This document shows, piece after piece, positions 43,266 to 52,117 of a DNA stretch of 64,000 nucleotides. Numbering within the stretch: position 1 is the first letter of the stretch; each line of letters opens with the position of its first letter. This DNA is from CAG-582 sp964551965. GTDB lineage: Bacteria; Bacillota_I; Bacilli_A; RF39; UBA660. The translations under genes and the position numbers were made by a program. The notes beneath the pieces are model-generated. The model searched no databases. It saw only the letters and a program-made list of their open reading frames with translations, and was not told the origin of the DNA. The stretch lies in NCBI GenBank assembly GCA_964551965.1, contig CAZKFB010000001.1:7333-71332 (forward strand), in the 5' to 3' direction.

Positions 43266-43595
43266 ATGACTGAATATAAGAAAGTAGTTACTAAACTAGA
43301 AAGCAGTGTTAAACCAATTAGTATTGATTCTGCATCAGCATATGATCTTGCAAAAAGTCAAAATGAAGCAAATAATATTATTAATAATGTTGAGGAAGAA
43401 AAGCATGAAGATAAAGTTGCTACACCAATTAAAGCTGATGAATCTAACATTGAAGCTTTTCATGCTGTAAATGATGTTATTAAAGTGACAAAGAAGAAAA
43501 CACCAATGATCACTTATGTCATCATGATAGCTATCTTAGTTGCCTTAGTAGCAATATTCGTGATCTTTGAACTTCCAATATTGAGAGGATTATAA
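43266..43595 (+). CDS. Small membrane-anchored protein with long cytosolic N-terminus
   Basis: 109 residues. Charged, low-complexity N-terminal part (about 1-75, rich in Asn, Glu, Lys) and a C-terminal membrane helix (about 79-101, ITYVIMIAILVALVAIFVIF) with a tiny outside end (ELPILRGL). No family recognised. It ends 1 base before the next gene, with which it probably forms a pair on the membrane. Confidence 0.6.
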   Translation: MTEYKKVVTKLESSVKPISIDSASAYDLAKSQNEANNIINNVEEEKHEDKVATPIKADESNIEAFHAVNDVIKVTKKKTPMITYVIMIAILVALVAIFVIFELPILRGL

Positions 43596-43596
43596 T

Positions 43597-44715
43597 ATGA
43601 AAACAAAAGTAAGTTTAAAAGAAAAAATTAAGAGATTCTTCGATGATGATAAAAAGAGAAGTATATTTATTTTAGTCGTTGTCATTATACTTTTAATAGG
43701 TGCCTTAATAGCAGCTTATTACTATACAGTTTATAATGTTAAAGAAGAGAAAAAACCACAAACAACAACTGTATCTAAGAAGACAACTGATAGTTTATTT
43801 AGAGGTTATAAAGTAAGTGAAATGAATGATAATTCATATAATTTAGATTTAGAGTCTAAACATGAAATTGTTTATTCAACTAATAAAAAGACTCCTATAT
43901 CAACTTGTGTTGATGATTTAGAATTAATATATGAAGTAAGTTTAAAAGATGGTACTATTGAATTTAACGAACTTAGAAATGATGAAATATTAGGTGGACA
44001 AGTATATACAAATAATAAGTATTATTTAAAACTAGATAAAAAGATTACTAATTTTGTAGTTGGTTATAATTGTACTAGTTTTGAATATAATATATTAGTA
44101 CTCGATGAAAGTAACAACATATACCAGTACGAAAATACGCATGAATCTAATATGAGCATGAAGGATATTGTTAATAGTTTCAAAAAGGTAAAAACTATTT
44201 CTACACCTAAGAAAATAGGTTATTACAATTATAATAATGAAGCCTTCTTAGAATGTGCTCAAAGTAAAATGGTATACTTAGATAAATCTGATAATATTAG
44301 ATTACTTGACAATAAGAATACTTTATTCTTTGAAACAGTTTATTATAGATATTTAGGTAATGAAGAAAACGGTGATGTTGTCTATGTATTTAAAGATAAA
44401 TTAATGAAATTTTCTAATATCGATGAATATATAAATAATGGAACATCTAATGTTTTATATAAAGGATCATTCCATGATGATAAAAATCTATTCATTATTA
44501 GCAGTGATAATTATCTATATAAAGTATCTTTAATGGAAGAATTTAGTAATCCAGTTATAACACCAATAGAGAATTCAAAGATTAAAAGAATAGGTAGTAG
44601 AATTGTTGGAGAAAATGATTTTGTTACTAATAAAAATAGTATAATTATTGAATTTGAAAATGGTAATAATGTTAAATTCGATGTTACTTATGAGTATGAA
44701 TTACTAGGAGTATGA
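43597..44715 (+). CDS. Membrane-anchored exported protein, beta-propeller-like
   Basis: 372 residues. Basic cytosolic start (MKTKVSLKEKIKRFFDDDKK), membrane helix (about 24-46), then a ~320-residue outside domain built of repeated strand pairs (YYLKLDKKITNFVVGYNC, NILVLDESNNIYQYEN, MVYLDKSDNIRLLDN, NLFIISSDNYLYKVSL), which suggests a beta-propeller-like fold (RCC1 or NHL-like rhythm). No catalytic motif. Coupled to the small membrane protein before it. The stop is followed at once by the -35 box of the ncRNA. Confidence 0.6.
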   Translation: MKTKVSLKEKIKRFFDDDKKRSIFILVVVIILLIGALIAAYYYTVYNVKEEKKPQTTTVSKKTTDSLFRGYKVSEMNDNSYNLDLESKHEIVYSTNKKTPISTCVDDLELIYEVSLKDGTIEFNELRNDEILGGQVYTNNKYYLKLDKKITNFVVGYNCTSFEYNILVLDESNNIYQYENTHESNMSMKDIVNSFKKVKTISTPKKIGYYNYNNEAFLECAQSKMVYLDKSDNIRLLDNKNTLFFETVYYRYLGNEENGDVVYVFKDKLMKFSNIDEYINNGTSNVLYKGSFHDDKNLFIISSDNYLYKVSLMEEFSNPVITPIENSKIKRIGSRIVGENDFVTNKNSIIIEFENGNNVKFDVTYEYELLGV

Positions 44716-44716
44716 T

Positions 44717-44745
44717 TTGCAAAATTCTTAGTAATATGCTATAAT
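44717..44745 (+). promoter_or_regulatory. Promoter of the large ncRNA (candidate OLE)
   Basis: TTGCAA at 44717-44722, 17-base spacer, TATAAT at 44740-44745 preceded by TGC (extended -10). Starts 2 bases after the stop of the previous gene, so the RNA should begin near 44752. Confidence 0.8.
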
Positions 44746-44751
44746 GTTTCT

Positions 44752-45273
44752 TGTGTGGTGCATTATGCTAGTCATTACACTATTTGAAGGTAGGCCTAAA
44801 AATCTACCAATTGTACAACTGACACTTTGCTTATCTGCTTCTTCGGCCCAAGTTGGGGTGGATAGGTGATTTAAAATTCAAGGATAAATTATAATGGCAT
44901 ATAATTGAGCGTCCTTTTATTGAGTCTCTTATACAAATAATAGTAAATAACGTACATGATGTGAGTGAGTTCTAGGAATTAACGATCTTAATGTTATGAA
45001 ATAGAATTTGCAAAAGCATATAAGAATAGTCACTATTGTTAGGGAAAACCTCTAGCGTGTATATATTATAAGTATTGGAGTGCGGACTAAGTGGTAATCG
45101 AGTAGTTAGAACGGAGACGACTAACTAAAGTTTTTAAATCGAAAGAGCACAAGGGTAACCGAGTGTAGACTTTAGAGAAATTCAACTCGACCAAAGCCGT
45201 AAAATTGATTTATAATATACCATACAAATAAAACCAAACTTTAATGAGGGGGAAACCAAGTTAAAGTTTTTTT
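44752..45273 (+). ncRNA. Large structured ncRNA, candidate OLE RNA
   Basis: A ~520-base region with no coding frame, bounded by its own promoter and terminator, on the same strand and directly before an OapA-like gene. Base composition is richer in G and C than the neighbourhood and there are many short hairpins: GGTAG/CTACC at about 44790-44810, a CTTATC/GATAGG stem enclosing GCCCAAGTTGGG at about 44830-44870, and TAGTTAG/CTAACTA at about 45100-45130. In known genomes OLE (ornate, large, extremophilic) RNA of ~600 bases is found just upstream of oapA. Neither RNase P (no GAGGAAAGTCC), tmRNA nor SRP RNA motifs are present. Identification rests on context and size. Confidence 0.55.
45237..45273 (+). 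terminator. Terminator of the large ncRNA
   Basis: AACTTTAA (45237-45244) with TTAAAGTT (45261-45268), loop with GGGGG, then seven T. Confidence 0.85.
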
Positions 45274-45287
45274 CATGGATTAAAATA

Positions 45288-45296
45288 TGTTATAAT
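45288..45296 (+). promoter_or_regulatory. Extended -10 promoter (TGTTATAAT) of the OapA-like gene
   Basis: Separate promoter after the ncRNA terminator, 22 bases before the ATG at 45318. Confidence 0.6.
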
Positions 45297-45317
45297 TATA
45301 TATAGTAGGTGGAATAT

Positions 45318-45839
45318 ATGAAAAGTAATCGACAATGGATTATTACAATATTTATATTAACTTTTATTTTATCAATTATATTTAGTGCAGTATCAAATTG
45401 TATAGTTGCTGTCTTTAATGAAGTAGTTTTAGCTATTATTTTAGTTCTAGTAATTGTAATTGGTATTCTATTTGATTGTATTGGTGTTTCGGTAATAACA
45501 GCTAGTGAAGCAACTTTCCATTCTATGAGTTCAAAGAAAGTTAAAGGCGCTAAAGAAACTATTACTTTAATTAAAAATAGTAGTAAGATTTCAAGTGTAT
45601 GTAATGATGTAGTAGGAGATGTATGTGGGATATTGTCTGGAGGATTAGGTGCAGTGCTCGCAATATCTTTATCTACGAGAACCGGAATAAATAATACAGT
45701 TATATCAGTTATTATATCTTCTCTTATTTCCGCTTTTACAGTAGGTGGAAAAGCTATCTTTAAAGGAATTGCAATGAAAAATGCCGATAAAATAATATTT
45801 GTCGTTGGTAAGATAAAACATTTCTTTAAGATTAAGTAG
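45318..45839 (+). CDS. oapA: OapA-like membrane protein (OLE-associated)
   Basis: 173 residues from the ATG at 45318 (AGGTGG 5 bases upstream). Four membrane helices at about 9-31, 36-60, 100-118 and 124-145. The conserved cytosolic loop TASEATFHSMSSKKVKGAKE, TITLIKNSSKISSVCNDVVG, DVCGILSGG between helices 2 and 3 is the part I recognise from OapA of Bacillus halodurans and relatives (there FHAMA..KV.GAK...NAD..S..CNDVIGDI.GIISG). OapA binds OLE RNA at the membrane and affects alcohol, cold and Mg stress in that species. The match is from memory of the family pattern; the upstream ncRNA supports it. Confidence 0.7.
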   Translation: MKSNRQWIITIFILTFILSIIFSAVSNCIVAVFNEVVLAIILVLVIVIGILFDCIGVSVITASEATFHSMSSKKVKGAKETITLIKNSSKISSVCNDVVGDVCGILSGGLGAVLAISLSTRTGINNTVISVIISSLISAFTVGGKAIFKGIAMKNADKIIFVVGKIKHFFKIK

Positions 45840-45845
45840 GTAATT

Positions 45846-46442
45846 ATGAAAAAGAAATCATTGATAACATTAATAACTTTAATTATATTACTTGTTATAG
45901 ATATAGTTTTATTATTAACAGGATATATGTCTAATATAGATTCTCTTATTTATGAATTTATATTTAGTTTTAATAATAGTATATTAACTGATATTTTTAA
46001 ACTAATATCTTTTATAACTAGTACTAAAATGATTGTACTGTATAATATAATAATTGTAATTGTTATGATTATTAGAAAAAGTAACAAACTATTATTAGTT
46101 CCAATAGCATCTTCAATAAGTGCAATAGTGAATAATTTAATAAAAGTAATTGTAGCAAGAGAAAGACCCGGAATAAATCCTTTAGTTATCGAAACTACTT
46201 ATTCATTTCCTTCAGGACATTCAATGATATCTATATTATTCTTTGGAACTATTTTATATATATTAAATCGAGATAATTATAAATATAAAAGAGTATTTAA
46301 TGTTATTATACCAATATATATATTAAGTGTAGGTATATCGAGAATATACTTAGGCGTACATTATTTTAGTGATTGTATTACTGGATACTTAATATCATTA
46401 ATAGTATTAATATTACTTACAAATATAAGGAGAAACAAATGA
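45846..46442 (+). CDS. PAP2-family phosphatase
   Basis: Membrane lipid phosphatase, of the type acting on phosphatidate, undecaprenyl pyrophosphate or diacylglycerol pyrophosphate. 198 residues, five to six helices. The three motifs are complete: KVIVARERPG, PSGHS, and SRIYLGVHYFSD (Arg, His, Asp). Six bases after the OapA-like stop and overlapping the next gene by 4 bases (ATGA), so this is a three-gene unit. Small size speaks for a BacA-independent undecaprenyl-PP phosphatase or a lipid phosphatase; which cannot be told. Confidence 0.9.
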   Translation: MKKKSLITLITLIILLVIDIVLLLTGYMSNIDSLIYEFIFSFNNSILTDIFKLISFITSTKMIVLYNIIIVIVMIIRKSNKLLLVPIASSISAIVNNLIKVIVARERPGINPLVIETTYSFPSGHSMISILFFGTILYILNRDNYKYKRVFNVIIPIYILSVGISRIYLGVHYFSDCITGYLISLIVLILLTNIRRNK

Positions 46443-47197
46443 GAGCATTAATTACGGGAGCAAGTAGCGGAATAGGTTATGACATGGCACGTTACTTAGC
46501 AAGTAAAAACATTGATCTAATCTTAGTAGCTAGAAGAAAGAATAGATTAATGGATTTAGAGAAAGAATTTAAAAATATCGATGTTGAAATAATACCATTA
46601 GATTTATCAGTAGAAGATAATTTAGAAACTCTAGTTAATGAAACTATTGATAAAGATATTGATATCTTAATTAACAATGCTGGATTTGGCTTATTTGGAA
46701 CTTTTGATACAACTGATCTTGAAACCGAGATGAAGATGATTGATGTCAATATTCGAGCCGTTCATTATTTGACAAAAGCATTCGTAAAAAAATTTATCAG
46801 AGAAGATAAAGGGTATATATTAAATGTTGCATCATCAGCAGGATTCATGGCTGGACCTAAGTTATCAACTTACTATGCAACTAAGAATTATTGTTTAAGA
46901 TTGTCTGAAGCTATATATCAAGAATTAAAAGAGAAGAAGAGTAATGTTCATATATCTGTATTATGTCCAGGACCTGTCGATACAGAATTTAATTCGGTTG
47001 CACACGGAGTATTTAAAACCAAGGCAGCTAGCAGTGAATACGTAGCAAGATATGCTATTGATAAAATGTTTAAAAATAAACTTGTAATAATCCCAACTAT
47101 CAAAATGAAACTAGTTATCTTCTTAATAAGATTTGTACCAACCAAATTATTATTAAGAATAACTTCTCGTATTCAAGAGAGAAAAATAAGCAAATAG
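46439..47197 (+). CDS. Short-chain dehydrogenase (YqjQ/DltE-like SDR)
   Basis: 252 residues from the ATG at 46439, which lies in AACAAATGA overlapping the PAP2 stop; a longer reading from 46373 would run through the PAP2 gene. AAGGAG lies 7 bases upstream. SDR motifs: TGASSGIG (nucleotide), LVARRKNRL, NNAG, SSAGF with the Ser, YYATK (Tyr, Lys), LCPGPVDTEF. The C-terminal ~35 residues (LVIIPTIKMKLVIFLIRFVP, TKLLLRITSRIQERK) end in a hydrophobic stretch typical of membrane-bound SDR proteins of this subfamily. Substrate unknown. Confidence 0.88.
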   Translation: MRALITGASSGIGYDMARYLASKNIDLILVARRKNRLMDLEKEFKNIDVEIIPLDLSVEDNLETLVNETIDKDIDILINNAGFGLFGTFDTTDLETEMKMIDVNIRAVHYLTKAFVKKFIREDKGYILNVASSAGFMAGPKLSTYYATKNYCLRLSEAIYQELKEKKSNVHISVLCPGPVDTEFNSVAHGVFKTKAASSEYVARYAIDKMFKNKLVIIPTIKMKLVIFLIRFVPTKLLLRITSRIQERKISK

Positions 47198-47214
47198 GAA
47201 CCTATTTGCTTTTG
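47188..47214. terminator. Bidirectional terminator
   Basis: AAGCAAATAGG/CCTATTTGCTT, serving the converging SDR and DUF1653 genes. Confidence 0.85.
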
Positions 47215-47537
47215 TATTTCTTATTTAAATAATCTAACTTTTCTTTTATAAAACTTTCATCCTTAATTAGCTCTAGTTCTTCATCAGTTAATTTTTCAAT
47301 ACGATGATCTTGTTTATATAATTCTTTCTCTTCATCACTTAATTCGCTTGCTAAATCATCATATTCTCTAATAAAACACAAACCATTTTGAAATATGGAT
47401 TCATATACTACATAGTTTTTATCAGGGTATTCAGAAATTCCCGTATATTTAGGATTAATAGCAAGTATCTTATATATATTCTTTTCTATTAAATTACTTC
47501 CTTTAAAGTGCTTATAAAAGCCTCCAACTTCCAACAT
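47202..47537 (-). CDS. DUF1653 domain protein
   Basis: 111 residues, GGTGAT 4 bases before the ATG. The N-terminal ~65 residues are a DUF1653 domain: VGGFYKHFKGSN, IYKILAINPKYTG, YVVYESIFQNGLCFIREYD, matching the family pattern of G.YYHFKG..Y.VLGIA...ET.E..VVY.ALY....LWVRP. The rest is a charged helix. A small stand-alone cytosolic protein of unknown role. Divergent from the gene at 47621; the two share a short promoter region with overlapping TATAAT boxes. Confidence 0.82.
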   Translation of the reverse strand: MLEVGGFYKHFKGSNLIEKNIYKILAINPKYTGISEYPDKNYVVYESIFQNGLCFIREYDDLASELSDEEKELYKQDHRIEKLTDEELELIKDESFIKEKLDYLNKKYKSK

Positions 47538-47566
47538 AATATCACCAATAATATTATAGCAATAAT

Positions 47567-47595
47567 TTGACTATAATGCATCTATGTTGTATACT
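47567..47595 (+). promoter_or_regulatory. Promoter, sigma-A type
   Basis: TTGACT at 47567-47572, 17-base spacer, TATACT at 47590-47595. On the opposite strand TGCTATAAT at about 47553-47561 serves the DUF1653 gene. Confidence 0.75.
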
Positions 47596-47620
47596 ATTTA
47601 AACGAAAAAAGGGGATAGTT

Positions 47621-48445
47621 ATGGATAATTTTGTTAATGAAGTATATTATTTTATTCTTCCTTATCTAAGTGATGAAGGTAAATTTATTGAGTGTATTAC
47701 TGAGTCTAATAAATATAATATGGAATTAATAAATAATAATCGTGATAAGATATTAGAATTTGTAATGAAAAATTTTAATATAAGAAAAGGTTCAATGAGA
47801 ATTGATGAATTATTATGTGGGAAAGATTACCGTTTATGGAATAATCTTCAAACCCTACATGATCTAGAAATATTAGATAAATTAGTTGGTCTTTTAATTG
47901 CTGTTGGAATTCTAGAAGATTCATATCTAACTAGATTTAATTCGTTTGGTAAAATAGGTATTTATGGTGAATTTCTAATTAAAGAGAGATTTTGCTTCTA
48001 TGATGAAGAAACAACAGAAAACTATTTAATAACTATAAAAGATTATGTATTACCGTTCTATCGCTTTAATGTAAATGAGTCTACTTTTGAATATATGACA
48101 AGATTTAATTGCCCAAATCCCAATGAAGAGTTAAAAGAAACCATACTTAATTGGATTAAGACAAGTACACTTCCTATTACGGAAAGTGATATAAATACGA
48201 TTAAAGTATTCTTAAATTATAATATGGAACAATTTATAAATGCTATCGTGATGGGATTTGAATCAGAAGAAGGCCCTGATACTTTAGTTAATTATTTAAG
48301 ATTCGATCCTGAATTTGATTATATGGCAAAAATTAATAATTTAATTACTTCATATACAGATAGTCAAAGAGAAGACTTTGAAAATAAAAAGAAATTATTT
48401 TTAAGTAGAATAGAAGAATCTATTAAGAAAAGAAAATTGCAATAA
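47621..48445 (+). CDS. Unknown cytosolic protein
   Basis: 274 residues from the ATG at 47621 with AAAGGGGAT upstream; a longer reading from 47567 would start inside the promoter. Charged, mostly helical with some beta (VYYFILPYLSDEGKFIECIT, IDELLCGKDYRLWNNLQTLH), no signal, no membrane helix, no motif I recognise. A lone gene between its own promoter and a bidirectional terminator. Confidence 0.65.
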   Translation: MDNFVNEVYYFILPYLSDEGKFIECITESNKYNMELINNNRDKILEFVMKNFNIRKGSMRIDELLCGKDYRLWNNLQTLHDLEILDKLVGLLIAVGILEDSYLTRFNSFGKIGIYGEFLIKERFCFYDEETTENYLITIKDYVLPFYRFNVNESTFEYMTRFNCPNPNEELKETILNWIKTSTLPITESDINTIKVFLNYNMEQFINAIVMGFESEEGPDTLVNYLRFDPEFDYMAKINNLITSYTDSQREDFENKKKLFLSRIEESIKKRKLQ

Positions 48446-48450
48446 AAAAA

Positions 48451-48478
48451 CTATTGATTAAATCAATAGCTTTTTTAT
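48451..48478. terminator. Bidirectional terminator
   Basis: CTATTGAT/ATCAATAG with TAA loop, T run on the right, A run on the left, between converging genes. Confidence 0.85.
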
Positions 48479-48479
48479 T

Positions 48480-49250
48480 TTACTTCTTTATCTTCTTTAC
48501 TATTTCAGTCATATTACTTTGACCGAAAGCATTTAATACTTCAATAGGAATAGCAAATACGATTGTATTTGATTGATCTGATGAAATATCGTTGATTGTT
48601 GATAAAGTTCTAAGATGTAAAGCCCCCGGAGCGCTAGACATTACTTCAGCAGCTTCAGCTAAGTTTTGAGCAGCTTCTTTTTCACCTAAAGATTTAGTGA
48701 TAACAGCTTGTTTTTCTCTTTCAGCTTCCGCAATCTTAGCAATAACTCTTTGCATTTCATCAGGTAATTTAACATCTTTTAGTTCAACATTCTCAACCTT
48801 AATTCCCCAAGGATCAGTTGCTTCATCAATAATACGGCAAATCTCAGAAGATATCTTATCTCTTTCTGTTAATAATTCATCTAGAGATACAGCGCCAACA
48901 GCATTTCGCATTGTCGTTTGTGCTAATTGAGATACTGCATATTGGAATCTTTCGACAGCAATAATAGCTTTAGCTGCATCAAATACTTTATAGTAAATAA
49001 CAGCATTAATTCTAATAGTTACATTATCTTTTGTAATAGCATCTTGTTCAGGAACATCTACTGCTTTAGTACGAACATCAACTTTAGTAAAAGATTGAAT
49101 AATAGGTAATACTATTTTCCATCCTGGCGTTAATATTTTCTTATATTTACCAAATTGAAATAGAATACCACGTTCATATTCATTTATTTGTCTAATAGAA
49201 CTTAAAAGAATAACTAAAACGATAATAAGTACAGGAATAATAATCTCCAT
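48480..49250 (-). CDS. Slipin/stomatin-like SPFH protein
   Basis: Membrane scaffolding protein of the SPFH (band 7) family. 256 residues: N-terminal membrane hairpin or helix (1-18), then the SPFH domain (INEYERGILFQFGKYKKIL, TPGWKIVLP, VDVRTKAVDVPEQDAITKDN, VTIRINAVIYYKV), a coiled-coil helix rich in Ala/Glu/Lys (AKIAEAEREKQAVITKSLGE, KEAAQNLAEAAEVMS) and a short C-terminal hydrophobic/amphipathic end. The usual NfeD partner gene is not next to it. GGAGT lies before the ATG. Confidence 0.92.
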   Translation of the reverse strand: MEIIIPVLIIVLVILLSSIRQINEYERGILFQFGKYKKILTPGWKIVLPIIQSFTKVDVRTKAVDVPEQDAITKDNVTIRINAVIYYKVFDAAKAIIAVERFQYAVSQLAQTTMRNAVGAVSLDELLTERDKISSEICRIIDEATDPWGIKVENVELKDVKLPDEMQRVIAKIAEAEREKQAVITKSLGEKEAAQNLAEAAEVMSSAPGALHLRTLSTINDISSDQSNTIVFAIPIEVLNAFGQSNMTEIVKKIKK

Positions 49251-49359
49251 AAAACGAACTCCTTTCTACTTATATTGTATAATTAATGATATTAAAATAC
49301 AACTAATATTGACTTTTAAAATTAAGTAAAGTAGTATAAAATTATAAATAGGTGATGTT

Positions 49360-50229
49360 ATGAAAGTAGTTGAAAACTTCAAAGAATATGAAATATTAGA
49401 TATGTCTAATGGACAAAAGTTAGAAAGATGGAATGGAATATTACTATCGCGTCCCGATCCTCAAATTATTTGGAAACATAAACTTAAACCAACTTTATGG
49501 GATAGTGTAGATGCTAATTATACGAGAAGTAAGACTGGTGGAGGAGAGTGGCATATATATAATAAGGATATGCCAACTAGTTGGACGATTAAATGGAATG
49601 ATTTAACTTTCAATTTAAAACTTATGGGATTTAAACATACTGGTTTATTTCCTGAACAAGCATACAATTGGAATATAATTAGAAACAAGATAAAAGATGC
49701 TAATAGGGAAGTTAAAGTTCTAAATTTATTTGCCTATACGGGAGGAGCTACGGTAGCTGCTTTATCGGCTGGAGCATCAGTTGTTCACGTTGATTCATCA
49801 AGAGGAATGGTCGATTGGGCAAAAGAGAATGTTAAATCATCCGGATTAGAAAACGCACCAGTAAGATATATTGTTGATGATGTCGTAAAATTCGTTGAAC
49901 GTGAAATAAGAAGAGAAAATAAATATGACATTATTATTATGGATCCACCTTCATTCGGAAGAGGATCAAATAAAGAGATATGGAATATTGAAGCAGATCT
50001 ATATAATTTAGTAGAATTATGTACAAACGTATTATCAGATAATCCAATCATGTTCTTGATTAATTCATATACTACCGGACTTTCAATGAATGTTTTATCA
50101 GACATTTTAAAATTAACAGTTAATAAAAAATATAAAGGCACAATCGATGCTGATGAAATTGGTTTACCAATGAAAGATTCTGATTTAATACTTCCTTGCG
50201 GAATATATGCTAGATGGGATAGTATGTAA
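49360..50229 (+). CDS. Class I SAM-dependent methyltransferase (RlmI/YccW-like)
   Basis: 289 residues, AGGTGATG before the ATG. The methyltransferase core lies at about 115-260: VLNLFAYTGGATVAALSAGA (motif I), VVHVDSSRGMVDWAKEN (motif II), YIVDDVVKFV, and IIIMDPPSFGRG (motif IV, DPPSFG as in rRNA cytosine C5 methyltransferases). The N-terminal ~110 residues lack a PUA domain, which RlmI has. The target is therefore probably 23S rRNA or a related RNA, but not certain. Overlaps nothing; 3 bases before the next gene. Confidence 0.85.
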   Translation: MKVVENFKEYEILDMSNGQKLERWNGILLSRPDPQIIWKHKLKPTLWDSVDANYTRSKTGGGEWHIYNKDMPTSWTIKWNDLTFNLKLMGFKHTGLFPEQAYNWNIIRNKIKDANREVKVLNLFAYTGGATVAALSAGASVVHVDSSRGMVDWAKENVKSSGLENAPVRYIVDDVVKFVEREIRRENKYDIIIMDPPSFGRGSNKEIWNIEADLYNLVELCTNVLSDNPIMFLINSYTTGLSMNVLSDILKLTVNKKYKGTIDADEIGLPMKDSDLILPCGIYARWDSM

Positions 50230-50232
50230 TTA

Positions 50233-50994
50233 ATGAATAAAATATTTGAAAATGAAGAAATAGTAATTTATTCAGAACCATCACTAGATATAATAAATGA
50301 TAGTATAGTTGATAATACTATAAAAAAGTTAAATGAATATCGTAAAATCTTTAAAAAAGAGAAACTAGCAAAATTAACAGTTAAATTTTATGATAATTTA
50401 GAAACATATCAAGAAGATTATAGATGTATTCTAAGTGTGGAACCACCACAATATTCAAAAGGTTGGTTTGATTCTGAAAATGGGAATATTTATCTTTATA
50501 TGAATTTAGAAATGTTATCAAAATATAAAAACTATCCTTTATTTTGGGATCAACAGGTTTCTTGCATAGCTCACGAAGCATTCCACTATTATTACTATCT
50601 GTATTATTATGGGGAAGATAGAATAACTTGGTTCGATGAAGGAATGGCTCAATATATCTCAGGAGAAATAGCAAGTTATACCGAATATAGTTGGTATAAA
50701 CTATTTATAGACTTTATTGCAAATTATAAAGCTATTGATAATCTAAATGAAAGAGAAAATGGCAATTCTGATGTTCCTGATAATCTAATATTTCGAAGAG
50801 AAAATGTCTTTGATGGATATGCAGCTAGTCTTTTAGCAATTAAGTACTTATTCGACACTAAGGGAGAAGACTATGTATTTGATATTATGTTTGATAATAA
50901 TCGAATAAGAGAAGAGGGCAAAGATATTTTAAATAGAATGATTTCATATTTTAATGAAGTCTATTCTGAATATTTACAAATAAAAAAGAGTTAG
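50233..50994 (+). CDS. Gluzincin-type zinc metalloprotease (peptidase MA-like)
   Basis: 253 residues without signal peptide. The zinc site is CIAHEAFHYYYYLYYYGEDR, then ITWFDEGMAQYISGE: His-Glu-x-x-x-His with Glu in the WF-E-G-A motif 20-25 residues on, as in peptidase MA/aminopeptidase N-like enzymes. Note that three residues separate Glu and the second His in HEAFH, i.e. HExxH, complete. The N-terminal ~90 residues carry a beta-rich part. Three bases after the methyltransferase stop, so both genes share a transcript; a substrate is not obvious. Confidence 0.85.
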   Translation: MNKIFENEEIVIYSEPSLDIINDSIVDNTIKKLNEYRKIFKKEKLAKLTVKFYDNLETYQEDYRCILSVEPPQYSKGWFDSENGNIYLYMNLEMLSKYKNYPLFWDQQVSCIAHEAFHYYYYLYYYGEDRITWFDEGMAQYISGEIASYTEYSWYKLFIDFIANYKAIDNLNERENGNSDVPDNLIFRRENVFDGYAASLLAIKYLFDTKGEDYVFDIMFDNNRIREEGKDILNRMISYFNEVYSEYLQIKKS

Positions 50995-51008
50995 TTACTA
51001 ACTCTTTT
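50984..51008. terminator. Bidirectional terminator
   Basis: AAAAGAGTTAG/CTAACTCTTTT with TTA loop, between converging genes. Confidence 0.9.
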
Positions 51009-52005
51009 ATTCATATAATGAATCATCATCTTCTAAAGAATCATCGAAGTTAATATCTATATTGATATCTTCGTCTTTATCTTTGTCTTTTTTCTTTTTA
51101 TCTTTCTTATCTTTTTTCTTTTCTGATTCTTTTTCATCTTGAACAAATGATTCTACATTGTCATTTTCAATTACGATCTTATGTTCATTACCTTCGATTA
51201 CTTCTTCGTTGTCATAATCACTTACTTCTTCATCTTTAACCATATCGGAAATATCAACAGGTTCTAATGATTCAGTAACTTCATCTTCGACATCATCCAT
51301 AATATCATTACTTATTTCATTTACTTTTTCAACTTCATGGTTATCTTCATCTTCAGTAATATCTTCATCGATATCGAAATCTTCTTCTACGTTGTCAAAA
51401 TCTTCCTTTACTTCGTCATTTTCATCGTTAGAAGCAGTAATATCGGTATCTATATCAATAGAAGTAGTAGTTTGTTCTATTGCAGGCATATTACCAGTTA
51501 AATTATCTTTATGAGTAGATGAATAATTAATAATATCTCCTAAAACAGTAGAGTAGTAATTATAGGCATCTAATATTTTGTTTAAACATAACTCTAAAGC
51601 TTTCTTTTCTGAAGTTAATTTAACTAACTTAGATTTTACATTTTCAGCTTTATCTACAAGTTCGTTCATAGCATTCTTATCTTTAACAATCTTTCTTTTT
51701 CTTTCATCGATCTTTAAAGATATTTCTTTATTAGCAGCTATAAGTATATTAGCAAGCTCATCATCTTTGAATCTTTCAACTAATTTTTGATAATCAGTTT
51801 CAAAGCCTTCGATATCAGCATTCATCTTTTCGATCTTAGCTTTTGATTCAAAGAATTCAGTTTTATACTTTTGTACTTTTTCTAATTGAGCATCTATTTC
51901 TACACTATTAGCTTTAAGTTTTTCTTCATATTCTTCTTTAATTTTTGTTAAATTAGCAATAATATCAGTTAATCTGCTATTAGTTTCACTAACTAAATTG
52001 TCCAT
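51007..52005 (-). CDS. Coiled-coil protein with acidic and lysine-rich tail
   Basis: 332 residues. Residues 1-160 form a long coiled coil (LTDIIANLTKIKEEYEEKLK, AELVDKAENVKSKLVKL) ending near DAYNYYSTVLGDII. Then a disordered acidic part (about 185-285, many DE repeats) and a basic block (SEKKKDKKDKKKKDKDKD), before a final acidic end. No signal peptide or membrane helix. Unknown function; the build suggests a structural or chromosome/cytoskeleton-associated protein, but that is a guess. GGGATT lies before the ATG. Confidence 0.7.
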   Translation of the reverse strand: MDNLVSETNSRLTDIIANLTKIKEEYEEKLKANSVEIDAQLEKVQKYKTEFFESKAKIEKMNADIEGFETDYQKLVERFKDDELANILIAANKEISLKIDERKRKIVKDKNAMNELVDKAENVKSKLVKLTSEKKALELCLNKILDAYNYYSTVLGDIINYSSTHKDNLTGNMPAIEQTTTSIDIDTDITASNDENDEVKEDFDNVEEDFDIDEDITEDEDNHEVEKVNEISNDIMDDVEDEVTESLEPVDISDMVKDEEVSDYDNEEVIEGNEHKIVIENDNVESFVQDEKESEKKKDKKDKKKKDKDKDEDINIDINFDDSLEDDDSLYE

Positions 52006-52117
52006 AATAATCCCTCTATTCTTTATAATAAAAATTATACAATATAAAAAAATATTTGTAAATATATATTATATATGAAAAGTAAAATAAATTTTTTCAT
52101 AAAATTGCAAAAATATA

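Noticed and set aside
44752..45273. Considered RNase P RNA, tmRNA, SRP RNA, group I/II intron for the first ncRNA
   Set aside because: No GAGGAAAGTCC (RNase P), no tag frame or tRNA-like ends (tmRNA), no GGAAGGAAGCAG-type loop (SRP), no AAGATATAGTC or domain V hairpin (introns).
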